This document shows, one piece after another, positions 27,297 to 36,716 of a stretch of DNA of 64,000 bases; the stretch's first letter is position 1, and each line of letters begins with the position of its first letter. The DNA comes from a bacterium (lineage in GTDB: Bacteria > Zhuqueibacterota > Zhuqueibacteria > Zhuqueibacterales > Zhuqueibacteraceae). The stretch covers positions 1 through 64,000 of the forward strand of contig JAKLJX010000007.1 of the NCBI GenBank assembly GCA_023150945.1. Reading direction: 5' to 3'. The notes under the pieces were generated by a model, which made no database searches, was not told where the DNA came from, and was given only the letters and a program-made list of their open reading frames with translations. Both the position numbers and the translations under genes were made by a program.

Positions 27297-27327
27297 GAGT
27301 CCCTCACTGCTTGTGTTTGCCACCTCG

Positions 27328-29100
27328 CTAAGGCAATACCAAATCGTTGCCCTCATTGGGCCAGCGCGAGCGCACTTTCACCGTATCCGGCCAGACGTGC
27401 GCGCGTTCTGCCGGAACAAAGGGAAATGCCGTGCCGGCATCGAAGCGGCCGTTGCGATTGCCGTCGCGAAAGCCGCTGAGTTGATACAGGCCGGGCAAGA
27501 CTGCCGGAAAAGTATAGTTTCCCGGCGCCCGCGCGAGGACGTGGTATTCGATTTTACCGCCAAGCTGTTTGGCCTGCAGGTGCATGTCGCCGGCCGTGGA
27601 GTCCCGCGCATCGCTGAGCGCGCCGCTGATGGAAGCCAGCGTGTCGGCATTGAGCGTCCAGAACGTGACGCGGCCGGTGGTGTCGAGCAGAGCATTGCCA
27701 TTCCAGTCAAACAAAGAGTCAGCCGCAATCACGAATTCATAGCGCGCCCGGCTCTGCCAGCCTGCTGCCGGCGCAAAACGGTATTGCAGCGGATTCACCC
27801 ACCCCGCGTTACCGCTCACCGCCGCGCCACTGGAATCACGCACCAGGAGCGCCCGCGCCAAACTGTCACGGCGCATGATCTCCGAGAAAACCAACTCAAT
27901 GGGCAGGTCGAGCGGGAGATCGCGGCTGCTGTCGGCAATCGAGATTTTGATCAGGCGCGGCCGTAGCGTATCCGGCTGGGTGAGGCCTTCGAATTCGATT
28001 TGGCTGCGGGCGGAATCAATGCAATTGCCGGCCTCATCAAACAGCGAATCCGCGGCCGCGAGATAGGCCACGGCCTGCAGCGGCGCGCTGAGCGCCAGCA
28101 CTTGATTGCGATTGAGCGGATGTGGGAAGGCCGCCAGCAGCGCGAGCGGAGTTTGCGATTCTTTGGCCGTCACCCGCAGCCGTGCCCGCCAGTCCCCATG
28201 TAGGGGCATCACCGCCTCGTCGAAACGCCATTCCAGTTGATTGGCAGAAAGCGGACTCACCGCGGCGAGCGCAGGCGCGAGCGTATCCTCGGCAGCCAGA
28301 GAGAAGCTCAGACTCGGCGCGGTTTGATCCTCCCGTGTGATCGTCACATCCAGCGCCGGCACACCGATGGCTTCTTCTCCGCGCGTGTAGAGGCGATCGG
28401 CGTTGCGGTCGCTCAGCGCGAAGACGCGATAGCGACCGGGCGCGAGGTAGGACAGCGTGAAAGTGTTGTTCTCGCCCACCTGGGTGTAGTAGTCCGCCCG
28501 CTGTTTGGCGGGATCAGGCGCGCGGCCGTTTTCGAGAATGTAGGCCATGATCAACACGCCGGCGGCCTTTTCTCCCCAAATGCGGCCGCGGATTTCGCCG
28601 CGATCGAGGGTATCGCCGGTGGTGAAGGCGAGCGCAAAAGCTTCCAGCAGCCGCACGCCGCGCAAGTCGCGCACATCGGTGCCGAGATTGACGACATACG
28701 TGCGGCGCGCCCGCAACGAATCCGGAAAGCGAATGTGAACCGTTCTGCCCTGCCAGTCGAATTTCAACTCAGCTTCTTCCTCCAACTCGCCGCCCAAGCT
28801 GGGGGTAATGAAAAGCGACTCTTCAAAACTCTTGCGATTGACCTTCTCGCTGAAGGTGAAGGAGAGTTGGGTATCACGCGCGACGCCGGTGGCATCGCGT
28901 GCCGGCGAAGTGCTCAAGATTTTTGGGGGAATGTCATCCACCGGGCCGCCCGGCGGTGAGCCGGTTTTGGCGCAGGTGAGGCCCACCAGCGCGGCACCGA
29001 GCACGGCCCAATTCCGCCGCCGGCGCCCGGCATTGCCCGGCTGCCGGAGAGCAAAGCGGTTGCGTTTGACGATTGCGCAGTTTTGTGCGGCTGAAGGCAT
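27328..29100 (-). CDS. Large Ig-like-domain lipoprotein, function unknown
   Basis: The 590-residue protein has a basic N-terminus, a hydrophobic stretch and a lipobox-like GLTC, followed by AKTGSPPGGPVDDIPPKI, a start common in FCB-group surface lipoproteins. Residues about 60-150 form a bacterial Ig-like (SbsA-type) domain (LSTSPARDATGVARDTQLSF then TFSEKVN). A second such domain is around 370-480 (IELVFSEIMRRDS). Short carboxypeptidase-regulatory-like segments (YLAPGRYRVFALSDRNADR and LPGLYQLSGFRDGNRNGRFD) also occur. It probably sits in the outer membrane; its role is unknown. Confidence 0.8.
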   Translation of the reverse strand: MPSAAQNCAIVKRNRFALRQPGNAGRRRRNWAVLGAALVGLTCAKTGSPPGGPVDDIPPKILSTSPARDATGVARDTQLSFTFSEKVNRKSFEESLFITPSLGGELEEEAELKFDWQGRTVHIRFPDSLRARRTYVVNLGTDVRDLRGVRLLEAFALAFTTGDTLDRGEIRGRIWGEKAAGVLIMAYILENGRAPDPAKQRADYYTQVGENNTFTLSYLAPGRYRVFALSDRNADRLYTRGEEAIGVPALDVTITREDQTAPSLSFSLAAEDTLAPALAAVSPLSANQLEWRFDEAVMPLHGDWRARLRVTAKESQTPLALLAAFPHPLNRNQVLALSAPLQAVAYLAAADSLFDEAGNCIDSARSQIEFEGLTQPDTLRPRLIKISIADSSRDLPLDLPIELVFSEIMRRDSLARALLVRDSSGAAVSGNAGWVNPLQYRFAPAAGWQSRARYEFVIAADSLFDWNGNALLDTTGRVTFWTLNADTLASISGALSDARDSTAGDMHLQAKQLGGKIEYHVLARAPGNYTFPAVLPGLYQLSGFRDGNRNGRFDAGTAFPFVPAERAHVWPDTVKVRSRWPNEGNDLVLP

Positions 29101-29162
29101 GAACTCTTTGCAAGGCACAATGGCCGACCTGGAAAGGCCGATCACGCCGAAGCGCAACCGGC

Positions 29163-30341
29163 TCAGTCACTCAAACGGTAGTTCTTGACGCCCCAGAGCA
29201 CCAGCTCGGCCGTGACTTTGATGATGCTCGCCACCGGCACGGCCAGCAACATGCCCCACATGCCCAGCAAGCTGCCGCCGATGAGGATGACCACGATGAT
29301 CGCCAGCGGATGCAGTTCCACGCTGCGGGCGGTGACGTAGGGTGAAATGAAGATGTTTTCGATTAACTGAATCGCGGCAAAAGCAATGACGATGGCCAGC
29401 ACGAGATTGAGCGAGCCGGTGTGCACCAGCGCGATGATGATGGCCGGCACCGCGCCGACAATCGGGCCGAAATAAGGAATGACGTTGGCAAGGCCGGCCA
29501 GCACGCCGATGAAGAAGAAGTAGGGCACATGCAGCAGGTAGAGCGCCAGCACCGAAAGCCCGGCCACCGCCGCCGCCACGATCAACTGGCCCTGCAAATA
29601 GCGGCTGAGCTGTTCCGTCATCTTGTGGGTGATGAGCAGCGCCATTTCGAAATAGCGATTGGGCACGCCCGCAATCAATGCCTTCTTGAGCGGGCGGCCG
29701 TCTTTGAGCAGAAAGAACACCATGAAGGCGATCAACACGGCATTCGGCGCGGCGGAGAGCAGGCCGAGCATGAAATCGAACGCGTTCTGCATGAAGCCGG
29801 CGACCAGGCTCTGCAGTTGGGCGGTGATTTTTTGATCTACGGCTTCCAGACGCAACAGCGGGATCTTTTCGGCCAGTTCGCCCCGGAGGCGGGCGATGAT
29901 TTGATCGAGCGCGGAAGCGTCCATCGCGGTGGAAAGCGATTGCACCTCCTGGCTGATGACCGGCACGAGCAGGCGAATGAGAATGAGGCCGACCAGCAGC
30001 GACAACACGAGCACGAACGTCACGGCCGTGGCGCGCGGAATGTCACGATTCTCCAGAAAGGTGACGAGGGGATCGAGCACGGTGGTGAGCAGCAGGGCGG
30101 TCGCCAGCATGCTGAGCACGGGCGTGATGCGCGGCAGCAGCCAGACCAGCGCTGCCAGCACGGCCAGCAAGAGCACGCCGCGCGCGGCGCGGCGCAGCAG
30201 TTTGCGATCCAGCACCAGGACGATTTTGGTGTCCGCCGCGGGCAGGCCGGTGAGCACCGGCGGCTCAGCGGTGAGCGAGGAACGCAGCGGCCGAAAGCGG
30301 GATTCCCGCGGGGGCTTGCCGGCAGTCTTCACGGACATCAT
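29163..30341 (-). CDS. AI-2E family (PerM-like) membrane transporter
   Basis: The 392-residue protein has eight hydrophobic segments and the family pattern ending in ENIFISPYVTARSVELHPLAIIVVILIGG and LLGMWGMLLAVPVASIIKV. Members include TqsA and permease PerM; substrates range from AI-2 to ions and are not predictable here. The ATG overlaps the stop of the cNMP-binding gene (ATGA), so translation is coupled. Confidence 0.9.
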   Translation of the reverse strand: MMSVKTAGKPPRESRFRPLRSSLTAEPPVLTGLPAADTKIVLVLDRKLLRRAARGVLLLAVLAALVWLLPRITPVLSMLATALLLTTVLDPLVTFLENRDIPRATAVTFVLVLSLLVGLILIRLLVPVISQEVQSLSTAMDASALDQIIARLRGELAEKIPLLRLEAVDQKITAQLQSLVAGFMQNAFDFMLGLLSAAPNAVLIAFMVFFLLKDGRPLKKALIAGVPNRYFEMALLITHKMTEQLSRYLQGQLIVAAAVAGLSVLALYLLHVPYFFFIGVLAGLANVIPYFGPIVGAVPAIIIALVHTGSLNLVLAIVIAFAAIQLIENIFISPYVTARSVELHPLAIIVVILIGGSLLGMWGMLLAVPVASIIKVTAELVLWGVKNYRLSD

Positions 30342-30898
30342 AAGACAACGTCCGTGCGGTCGAGCTGGGCGCGCAGATTTTGAATTTCCGTATTGGTCTG
30401 CTTGAGCCGTTCGCCGATAATGAGCGCCAGTTGGAAGAGGAATTTGTTGCCCAGCCGCGGCTTGCGTTCCAGCAGGCCAAAGAGATCGGGCCGGAACAAG
30501 CCGATGATTTGGGAGTTTTGTTCGGCGATCGCCGAAGCCGAGCGCGGGCTTTCATCGAGCAGCGCCAACTCGCCGAAGAACTCGCCGTCGTGCAGGAGCA
30601 CCAGCGTTTCACGCACGTCATTGCGGTTGTGCTTGCAGATGGCGACCGCGCCGTGCTGAATGATGTACATGCCCACCCCGGGTTCGCCCTCCCAAAAGAT
30701 GGTTTCGCCGGCTTTGAATTGCCGTTGATGGATGAGCTTTTCGAACTCGCGCAGCTCGCCGTCGGTCATGTTGCTGAACAAGGGTACCTGCCGCAGCGTG
30801 CTCAGAATATCCTCGGCGGTGTTGCTTCGGCGCCGGAAGATGTTCCCCCACAGCGGACTTTTTGCCGCCGCGCGGGGAACGCCATTTTCGCGATTCAT
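30338..30898 (-). CDS. Cyclic-nucleotide-binding-domain protein
   Basis: The 186-residue protein has a CRP-like cNMP domain (about residues 30-150), with the phosphate-binding cassette FFGELALLDESPRSASAIA well kept. There is no DNA-binding helix-turn-helix; the tail is a short coiled coil (LIIGERLKQTNTEIQNLRAQ). I infer a regulatory role for a partner, perhaps the co-translated AI-2E-type permease. The ATG at 30898 is used; the longer frame from 31246 crosses the promoter. Confidence 0.85.
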   Translation of the reverse strand: MNRENGVPRAAAKSPLWGNIFRRRSNTAEDILSTLRQVPLFSNMTDGELREFEKLIHQRQFKAGETIFWEGEPGVGMYIIQHGAVAICKHNRNDVRETLVLLHDGEFFGELALLDESPRSASAIAEQNSQIIGLFRPDLFGLLERKPRLGNKFLFQLALIIGERLKQTNTEIQNLRAQLDRTDVVL

Positions 30899-31003
30899 GG
30901 GATTCGTGCAATCGATGGGTGTGAGAAGATGCGGAATTATGACAGAACTGTTGCATTGCCGGCGTGCGCGTGGCCGCGCGCCGCACGGTGATTTTTGCAG
31001 CGC

Positions 31004-31032
31004 AATATAGAGAAGCTGCCTGCGCGAGTCAA
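31004..31032 (-). promoter_or_regulatory. Sigma70-like promoter of the six-gene minus-strand operon
   Basis: On the minus strand TTGACT (31027-31032) and TATATT (31004-31009) are separated by exactly 17 nt. Transcription would start about 100 nt before the cNMP-binding gene and could run through to the ECF-type ATPase. Confidence 0.7.
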
Positions 31033-31085
31033 GCTCTTTTCCGCTGCGCTCGGCGCAGGCCGTGGTTGCCATGGGGAATTTCCAG

Positions 31086-31114
31086 TTGATTTTCTTGGGT
31101 GAATACTTTACTTT
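31086..31114 (+). promoter_or_regulatory. Promoter of the envC-like/holB run, apparently leaderless
   Basis: TTGATT (31086-31091), a 17-nt spacer and TACTTT (31109-31114) precede the ATG at 31121 by only 6 nt. No Shine-Dalgarno sequence is present, so the mRNA would begin at or next to the start codon. Confidence 0.5.
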
Positions 31115-31120
31115 CGCGCC

Positions 31121-32353
31121 ATGTTTTGCCAGCGCCAGAGAGCGGCGCGGTGGCCACTCGCCGCGTTGTTCGTGTTCATCCCTCAGCTCGTGTTTCCGCA
31201 GGAAAGCCAGCAACAACTCGAGGAGTTGCGGCGGAACATCGCGCAACTACAACAGAAGATCAGCGGGCTCGCGCAAAGCGAGTCGTCCGAACTCGAACGG
31301 CTGCGCGCCCTGGAGGAGCAGATCGATCTCATGAATCGCCTGGTCGGCCGCCTGCGCCGGCAGGAAATCGTCAAGCGCCAGGAAGCGAGCGCGACGGTTG
31401 CGGGCCTGCGCGAAGCCGCAGCCGAGCTGCAACGTTTGCAGACCATGGGCGCGCGGCGTGCGGTGTTCTTTTACAAATATGGCCGGCTGAAAGATCTCGA
31501 GATGCTGCTCTCCTCCCGCTCGCTGAACCAGGTTTTGCTATGGGCGGAATATCAACGCCGGCTGCTCGCCAATGACCGCCGACTGCTGGCGGGGATGAAA
31601 AGCAAGCAGGAACGCATTCAGGCGCAAAATGAAAAGCTGGCCGGCGAGCTGGCCGCGCATGAAAAGATGCTGGCAGAAAAACTGCGGGAGGAACAGACCC
31701 TGCGGCAGCGCAAACAGCAGCGGGAAGAGTTGCTGAAAAAGCTGCGCAAGGACAAATCGTTCCACCAAATGCAGCTCAGCGAGCAGCAGCAAGCCGCCGA
31801 GCGCATCGCCAGGTTGATCGCGGCGGCCGAGGCGGCGTTGCAGGAACAGCAACAGCAGCAGGCAGCACCGCCGGCGCCCAGCACCGGCGAAAGCAAGGCC
31901 GAAAGCATGACTCCGGCCCTGCGCCTGCCGGCCGAACCCTTTACCGGACGCCGCGGCCGCCTGCCGTGGCCGGTGAGCGGTGAGATCGTCGGCCACTACG
32001 GCAGCTATCGCCATCCCGTCTTGAAAACGATCACGACCAACCTGGGCATCGACATCGCAGCAGTGGCCGGCACCAGCGTGCGCTGCGTGGCGGCGGGCAG
32101 AGTCACGACCATCACCTGGCAGCGCGGCTACGGCAATCTGCTCATCATCAATCACGCCGACGGCTACTACACCGTGTACACGCGCCTGGCGGAAATCTTC
32201 GTCAATCTCCACGAGAATGTTGCCGCCGGCCAGCTCATAGGCAACGTCGCCGAGGCGCCGGCCGGCCAGCAGGCGACGCTGCATTTTCAGATCTGGCAGC
32301 GGACCAAAGAAGCGCGCTCGCAGGATCTGAATCCGGAAGAGTGGCTGCAGTGA
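31121..32353 (+). CDS. EnvC-like murein hydrolase activator with degenerate LytM domain
   Basis: The 410-residue exported protein has a signal peptide, a long coiled coil (about residues 28-245, rich in Glu/Gln/Arg/Lys) and a C-terminal M23/LytM domain (about 285-405). In active M23 enzymes the first zinc site is HxGxD; here it reads NLGID, so the His ligand is Asn. LHFQIW keeps one His of the second site. As in E. coli EnvC, loss of zinc ligands suggests that it activates an amidase rather than cutting peptidoglycan. It starts the plus-strand run and overlaps holB by 4 bp. Confidence 0.88.
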   Translation: MFCQRQRAARWPLAALFVFIPQLVFPQESQQQLEELRRNIAQLQQKISGLAQSESSELERLRALEEQIDLMNRLVGRLRRQEIVKRQEASATVAGLREAAAELQRLQTMGARRAVFFYKYGRLKDLEMLLSSRSLNQVLLWAEYQRRLLANDRRLLAGMKSKQERIQAQNEKLAGELAAHEKMLAEKLREEQTLRQRKQQREELLKKLRKDKSFHQMQLSEQQQAAERIARLIAAAEAALQEQQQQQAAPPAPSTGESKAESMTPALRLPAEPFTGRRGRLPWPVSGEIVGHYGSYRHPVLKTITTNLGIDIAAVAGTSVRCVAAGRVTTITWQRGYGNLLIINHADGYYTVYTRLAEIFVNLHENVAAGQLIGNVAEAPAGQQATLHFQIWQRTKEARSQDLNPEEWLQ

Positions 32354-33507
32354 ATACCGAACATCCCTTGCATCTCGCGGATATTCCCATTCTCAAAGCC
32401 TCGCATGCCGCCGAGGTCTTGCGCCGCGCGCGGCAACATCAGCGCCTCGCCCATGCCTATTTGCTGCATGGCCCGGAAGGCGCGGGCAAGGAAGCTCTGG
32501 CGCTGTATCTGGCGCAGGGATTCCTCTGCAAGAAACGAACAGCCGCTGCGCCGGCCGCCGCGCTGTTCGCCGAAGAACCCGCCGCAGCAGAGCTTGCCTG
32601 CGGGCAATGTTCCAACTGCCGGCGCATGGCCGAGATGACGCACCCCGACGTGCATTTCATCTTCCCGCGCGCCAGCAGCGCCGCCGAAAAGGAGATTCTC
32701 GAAGTGTTGCAGAGCTTTGCGGCGCAGCCGTGGTGCCGCGCCCGGCCGTGGGAAAACTCCTTCATCCTGATTGATGACATTCGCGAGCTCAAACGCAAGC
32801 TCGCCATCACCAGCTATGAAGGTGCCGGCACCGTGGTGTTGCTGCTCGAAGCCCACCGGCTCAAAGCCGAATCGGCCAATGCCCTGCTGAAGATACTGGA
32901 AGAGCCGCCGCCCAGCACCTACTTTCTGCTGACCGCCGTCGCACTCGAAGGTCTGTTGCCGACCATCATCTCCCGCTGCCAGCCGATTGCCGTGCCGCCG
33001 GTGGCGCAGCAGGATTTGATCGATTTCCTCGTGCGCCATCACGGCGCGGCGGCGGAGAGAGCGCCACTGGTGGCAGCCATGGCGGGCGGCAACCTGCGCC
33101 AGGCGCTGGCCCTGCTCGAAGACGATCTCGAACCCAAGCGCCAGCTCGCGGTGGAGTTCATGCGCACGGCGTTCAAGTTCAACAAGCCGGTCGAGCAGAT
33201 GGATTTTCTCAATCAGCTCACCAACGAGCATGATCGCCAGGAGCTGCAACAGTTGTTGCGCTTTTGCCTGGTGTGGGTGCGCGATGCTTTCGTGGTCAAA
33301 TCCTGCGGCGCGGGCCAGCGTTTGGTGAATGCCGATCTGCAGGACGCGCTGGCGGCGCTGGTCAAGAACCTGCCGCAGTTCGATTTTGCCGGGGTGGTCG
33401 GGGAGCTGGAATACGCCCTGGAATGCCTGGAGCGCTACGTGCAGCCCTGGCTGGTGTTGATGGTGTTATTGCATCGGATCAATCAACTGGCACGCCCGGG
33501 GAGGTAA
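32350..33507 (+). CDS. holB: DNA polymerase III clamp-loader delta' subunit
   Basis: The 385-residue AAA+ protein begins at a GTG overlapping the previous stop (GTGA). It has the Walker A-like GPEGAGKEALA, a four-Cys zinc module (CKK...CGQCSNC), the sensor region HRLKAESANALLKILEEPP and the SRCQP motif of clamp-loader subunits. Delta' couples ATP-driven clamp loading at the replication fork. The neighbours holB-PSP1-metG reproduce an arrangement known from Firmicutes and many other bacteria. Confidence 0.93.
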   Translation: MNTEHPLHLADIPILKASHAAEVLRRARQHQRLAHAYLLHGPEGAGKEALALYLAQGFLCKKRTAAAPAAALFAEEPAAAELACGQCSNCRRMAEMTHPDVHFIFPRASSAAEKEILEVLQSFAAQPWCRARPWENSFILIDDIRELKRKLAITSYEGAGTVVLLLEAHRLKAESANALLKILEEPPPSTYFLLTAVALEGLLPTIISRCQPIAVPPVAQQDLIDFLVRHHGAAAERAPLVAAMAGGNLRQALALLEDDLEPKRQLAVEFMRTAFKFNKPVEQMDFLNQLTNEHDRQELQQLLRFCLVWVRDAFVVKSCGAGQRLVNADLQDALAALVKNLPQFDFAGVVGELEYALECLERYVQPWLVLMVLLHRINQLARPGR

Positions 33508-33508
33508 T

Positions 33509-34384
33509 GTGCAGAGTATCATACAAGTCAAATTCAAAGAGCAGCGCAAAGGGTACTATCAGAATCCCGAGCAGTTCCCGTTTCGGCTGAATGATTTTGT
33601 GATCGTCGAGGCCGAGAAGGGCGAGGATCTCGGCGTGGTCAAGCTCGTCGGCTTGCCCGAAAACCACACGCTCGCCGACAACGAGCCGTTGCGGCGCGTG
33701 TTGCGCAAGGCGACGGATGCCGATCTCGTGCGCAGCCAGAGCAATCGCATGCTGGAGAAGAAAGCCTTCGAGGCCTGCCGGCAGAAGATTGTGACGCACT
33801 CCCTCGACATGAAGCTGGTGGGCTGTGAATACCAGTTCGACGGCAACAAAGTCACCTTCTATTTCACCGCGGAAAAGCGCGTCGATTTTCGCGAGCTGGT
33901 CAAGGATCTGGCCTCGGAGTACCGCACCCGCATCGAGCTGCGCCAGATCGGCGTGCGCGATGAAGCCAAGCGCCTGGATGGCTTTGGCGTGTGCGGCCGC
34001 CGCCTGTGCTGCTCCTCGTGGATCGATCAATTTGCGCCCATCACCACCCAGGCCGCCAAGGAACAAAACCTGCCGCTCAATCCCAACAAGCTGGCAGGCG
34101 TCTGCGGCCGGCTGAAATGCTGCCTGATGTACGAACGCGATTTCTACAACGAAGCGATCAGCCGCTTCCCCGAGCTGGCCAAGGAGATTACCACGGCCAA
34201 GGGCAAAGGCACGATCATCAAGATCGACATCTTCCGCGACACGTTTACCGTCAAGTATCCGAGCAATGAATACGAGGTGCTGCCGCTGGCCGAGGTGCAG
34301 GACAAAGTCTACAAATGCCAAAACGACTGCGGTCATGCCCACGGCAATCTCGAAGATTTGACCGCAACGATGGGCGAGGCGTGA
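33509..34384 (+). CDS. PSP1/YaaT-family protein
   Basis: The 291-residue protein carries the PSP1 C-terminal domain with its Cys signature: GFGVCGRRLCCSSW and LAGVCGRLKCCLMYER. In Bacillus the homologue YaaT forms the Y-complex with YmcA and YlbF and affects RNase Y. The GTG at 33509 follows a GGGGAGG site; an ATG 2 nt upstream is in another frame. It lies directly after holB, as in Firmicutes. Confidence 0.92.
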   Translation: MQSIIQVKFKEQRKGYYQNPEQFPFRLNDFVIVEAEKGEDLGVVKLVGLPENHTLADNEPLRRVLRKATDADLVRSQSNRMLEKKAFEACRQKIVTHSLDMKLVGCEYQFDGNKVTFYFTAEKRVDFRELVKDLASEYRTRIELRQIGVRDEAKRLDGFGVCGRRLCCSSWIDQFAPITTQAAKEQNLPLNPNKLAGVCGRLKCCLMYERDFYNEAISRFPELAKEITTAKGKGTIIKIDIFRDTFTVKYPSNEYEVLPLAEVQDKVYKCQNDCGHAHGNLEDLTATMGEA

Positions 34385-34502
34385 GCCGTTGCGAAAGAGG
34401 TGAGAACGCGGCGGCCAACCAAGACGCCGAGCCGGGTGGCAATGCCGGCCGCGCCCCGCGCGCTTTACGAGATTTCCCCAGACAGACATTCCGCGCAGAG
34501 AT

Positions 34503-36611
34503 ATGTTCCAAACGATGAAAGAAGGTCTCGTGTCCGACAACCAACCCATCCTGGTCACCAGTGCGCTGCCCTATGCCAACGGCCCGCTGCATCTCGGCCA
34601 TCTGGCGGGTGCTTATCTGCCCGCGGACATCTACGTCCGCTATCAGCGCTTGCAGCAGCGCAACGTGCTCTATATTTGCGGCACCGATGAGCACGGCGTC
34701 GCCATCACTATTGCCGCGGAAAAGCAGAACAAGACGCCGCAGGCCGTCGCCGACTACTATCACGCGCTGATTCGCGACGCGCTGGCCGGCATGGGCATGA
34801 GCTTCGACATGTTCTCGCGCACCACCGAGCCGGTGCACGCCGAGCAGACGCAGGAATTCTTCCTGCGGCTGCTCGCGCAGGGCCTGGTGGTGGAGAAGTC
34901 CGAACGCCAATTTTATTGCGTCACCTGCAAGCGCTTCCTGCCCGACCGCTACGTCGAAGGCACCTGCCCGCACTGCGGCAAACCCGGCGCGCGCGGGGAC
35001 CAATGCGAGAATTGCGGCAAGTGGATCGAGCAGTTGCAGCTCCGCGAGCCGCGCTGCGTGGTGTGCGGCGCGCAGCCGGAAATCCGCGAGACCCGCCACT
35101 TCTACATTCCGCTCGGCAAATTTCAAGACCGGCTGCGTGCCTGGCTCGATACCAAAACCAACTGGCGCGAAAACGTGCGCAACTTCTGCTACGGCTGGCT
35201 GAAAGAAGGCCTGGAAGATCGCGCCATCACTCGCGATCTCACCTGGGGCGTGCCGGTGCCGCATCCCGGCTATGAGGGCAAAGTGCTGTACGTGTGGTTC
35301 GATGCGCCCATCGGCTACATTTCGGCGACCCGGGTGTGGGCCAGGCAGACCGGCCGGCCCGAGGCCTGGAAAGACTACTGGCTGAATCCCAACACCAAGC
35401 TCGTGCACTTCATCGGCAAGGACAACATCGTGTTTCACGCCATCGTGTGGCCGGCCATGCTGATGGGCCAGGAGGGCTATGTGCTGCCGGCGGACATTCC
35501 CGCCAACGAGTTTCTCAACTTCGAAGGCCACAAATTTTCCAAGAGCCGCGGCATCGGCGTGCTGTTGCATGAGTATCTCGAAAAATTCCCGCCCGACCCG
35601 CTGCGCTACACCCTCGCGGCCAACATGCCGGAATCCAAGGACACCGATTTCTTCTGGAAGGATTTGCAAACGCGCAACAACAGCGAACTGGCCGACATCC
35701 TCGGCAATTTCATCAACCGCACGCTCACGTTTGCGCAGCGCAATTTCAACAACCACGTGCCGCCGGCGCAGGAGTTGAAGGAAACCGACCGCCGCATGCT
35801 CGCCTTGCTGCAGACCTGGCCGGACAAACTGGCGGCCGCGTATGAGAACTACGAGATCCGGCGCGCCACCAAGGAACTCATGGATCTTGCCCGCGAGGCG
35901 AACAAATACTTCAACGACGAGGAACCGTGGCGCACGCTCAAGCAGGATCGCGCCCGCTGCGCCACCACCATCCACGTCTGCCTGCACGTGTGCAAAGCCC
36001 TGGCGGTGCTGATGAGCCCGACCCTGCCGTTTTCCGCAGCGCGGGCGTGGCGCATGCTCGGCCTGCCCGGCGAAGTGACCGAACAGGTGTGGCGGAAAAC
36101 GCCGGCCGAGCCGTTTCCCGCGCACCATCGCTTGGGCACGCCGGAGATTCTTTTCACGAAGATCGAAGACAAAGACATCGCGCCGGAACAGGAGAAATTG
36201 GAAAGGGCGATTCGCATGATCCCACCCGCCGAAACCAATGCCACCACCACCACGGTCTCGCCGGCGGGCAAACCCGAGGCGCCGGCGCTCATTTCCATGG
36301 AAACGTTCCGGCAGATCGAGTTGCGCGTTGCCGAGGTGCTGGCCGCGGAGCGCGTGCCGAAAGCCGACAAGCTGCTCAAGCTCAAGGTGCGCGTCGGCGC
36401 GGAGGAGCGCCAGCTCGTGGCCGGCATCGCGCAGCATTATGCGCCCGAGTCACTCATTGGCAGGAAGGTCGTGATCGTGGCCAATCTCGAGCCGGCCAAG
36501 ATTCGCGGCTTGGAATCGCAAGGCATGATCCTCGCGGCCTCGACCGAGGACGGAACATTGAGCCTGATTGCACCGGAGCGCGAAATCACCAGCGGAGCGA
36601 AGGTGAAGTGA
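34503..36611 (+). CDS. metG: Methionyl-tRNA synthetase with C-terminal tRNA-binding domain
   Basis: The 702-residue class I synthetase has ALPYANGPLHLGHLAGAYLPAD (HIGH region), a zinc-knuckle insert with CVTCKRFLP, CPHCGKPG, CENCGKW and CVVCGAQ, KMSKS as KFSKSRG and an anticodon-binding helical domain. The C-terminal ~100 residues are an Arc1p/Trbp111-like OB fold (FRQIELRVAEVLAAERVPKA). The start is uncertain: ATG at 34503, ATG at 34515 or a GTG at 34530 after AAGAAGG. Confidence 0.96.
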   Translation: MFQTMKEGLVSDNQPILVTSALPYANGPLHLGHLAGAYLPADIYVRYQRLQQRNVLYICGTDEHGVAITIAAEKQNKTPQAVADYYHALIRDALAGMGMSFDMFSRTTEPVHAEQTQEFFLRLLAQGLVVEKSERQFYCVTCKRFLPDRYVEGTCPHCGKPGARGDQCENCGKWIEQLQLREPRCVVCGAQPEIRETRHFYIPLGKFQDRLRAWLDTKTNWRENVRNFCYGWLKEGLEDRAITRDLTWGVPVPHPGYEGKVLYVWFDAPIGYISATRVWARQTGRPEAWKDYWLNPNTKLVHFIGKDNIVFHAIVWPAMLMGQEGYVLPADIPANEFLNFEGHKFSKSRGIGVLLHEYLEKFPPDPLRYTLAANMPESKDTDFFWKDLQTRNNSELADILGNFINRTLTFAQRNFNNHVPPAQELKETDRRMLALLQTWPDKLAAAYENYEIRRATKELMDLAREANKYFNDEEPWRTLKQDRARCATTIHVCLHVCKALAVLMSPTLPFSAARAWRMLGLPGEVTEQVWRKTPAEPFPAHHRLGTPEILFTKIEDKDIAPEQEKLERAIRMIPPAETNATTTTVSPAGKPEAPALISMETFRQIELRVAEVLAAERVPKADKLLKLKVRVGAEERQLVAGIAQHYAPESLIGRKVVIVANLEPAKIRGLESQGMILAASTEDGTLSLIAPEREITSGAKVK

Positions 36612-36716
36612 CAGAAGGGCGCGATTCTGCCGGCGATTTGCGGCTGCGCCCGGCAAGACCGGTCTCTTCGATGTGAGCTTGCTTGTTGGAAGCCTCAACC
36701 GAATGCAGGGGGTGTT

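Noticed and set aside
34251-36437. 728-codon open frame antisense to metG
   Set aside because: It is the shadow of a GC-rich gene with strong motif conservation on the plus strand; its own translation is His/Arg/Ala-rich with no domain.
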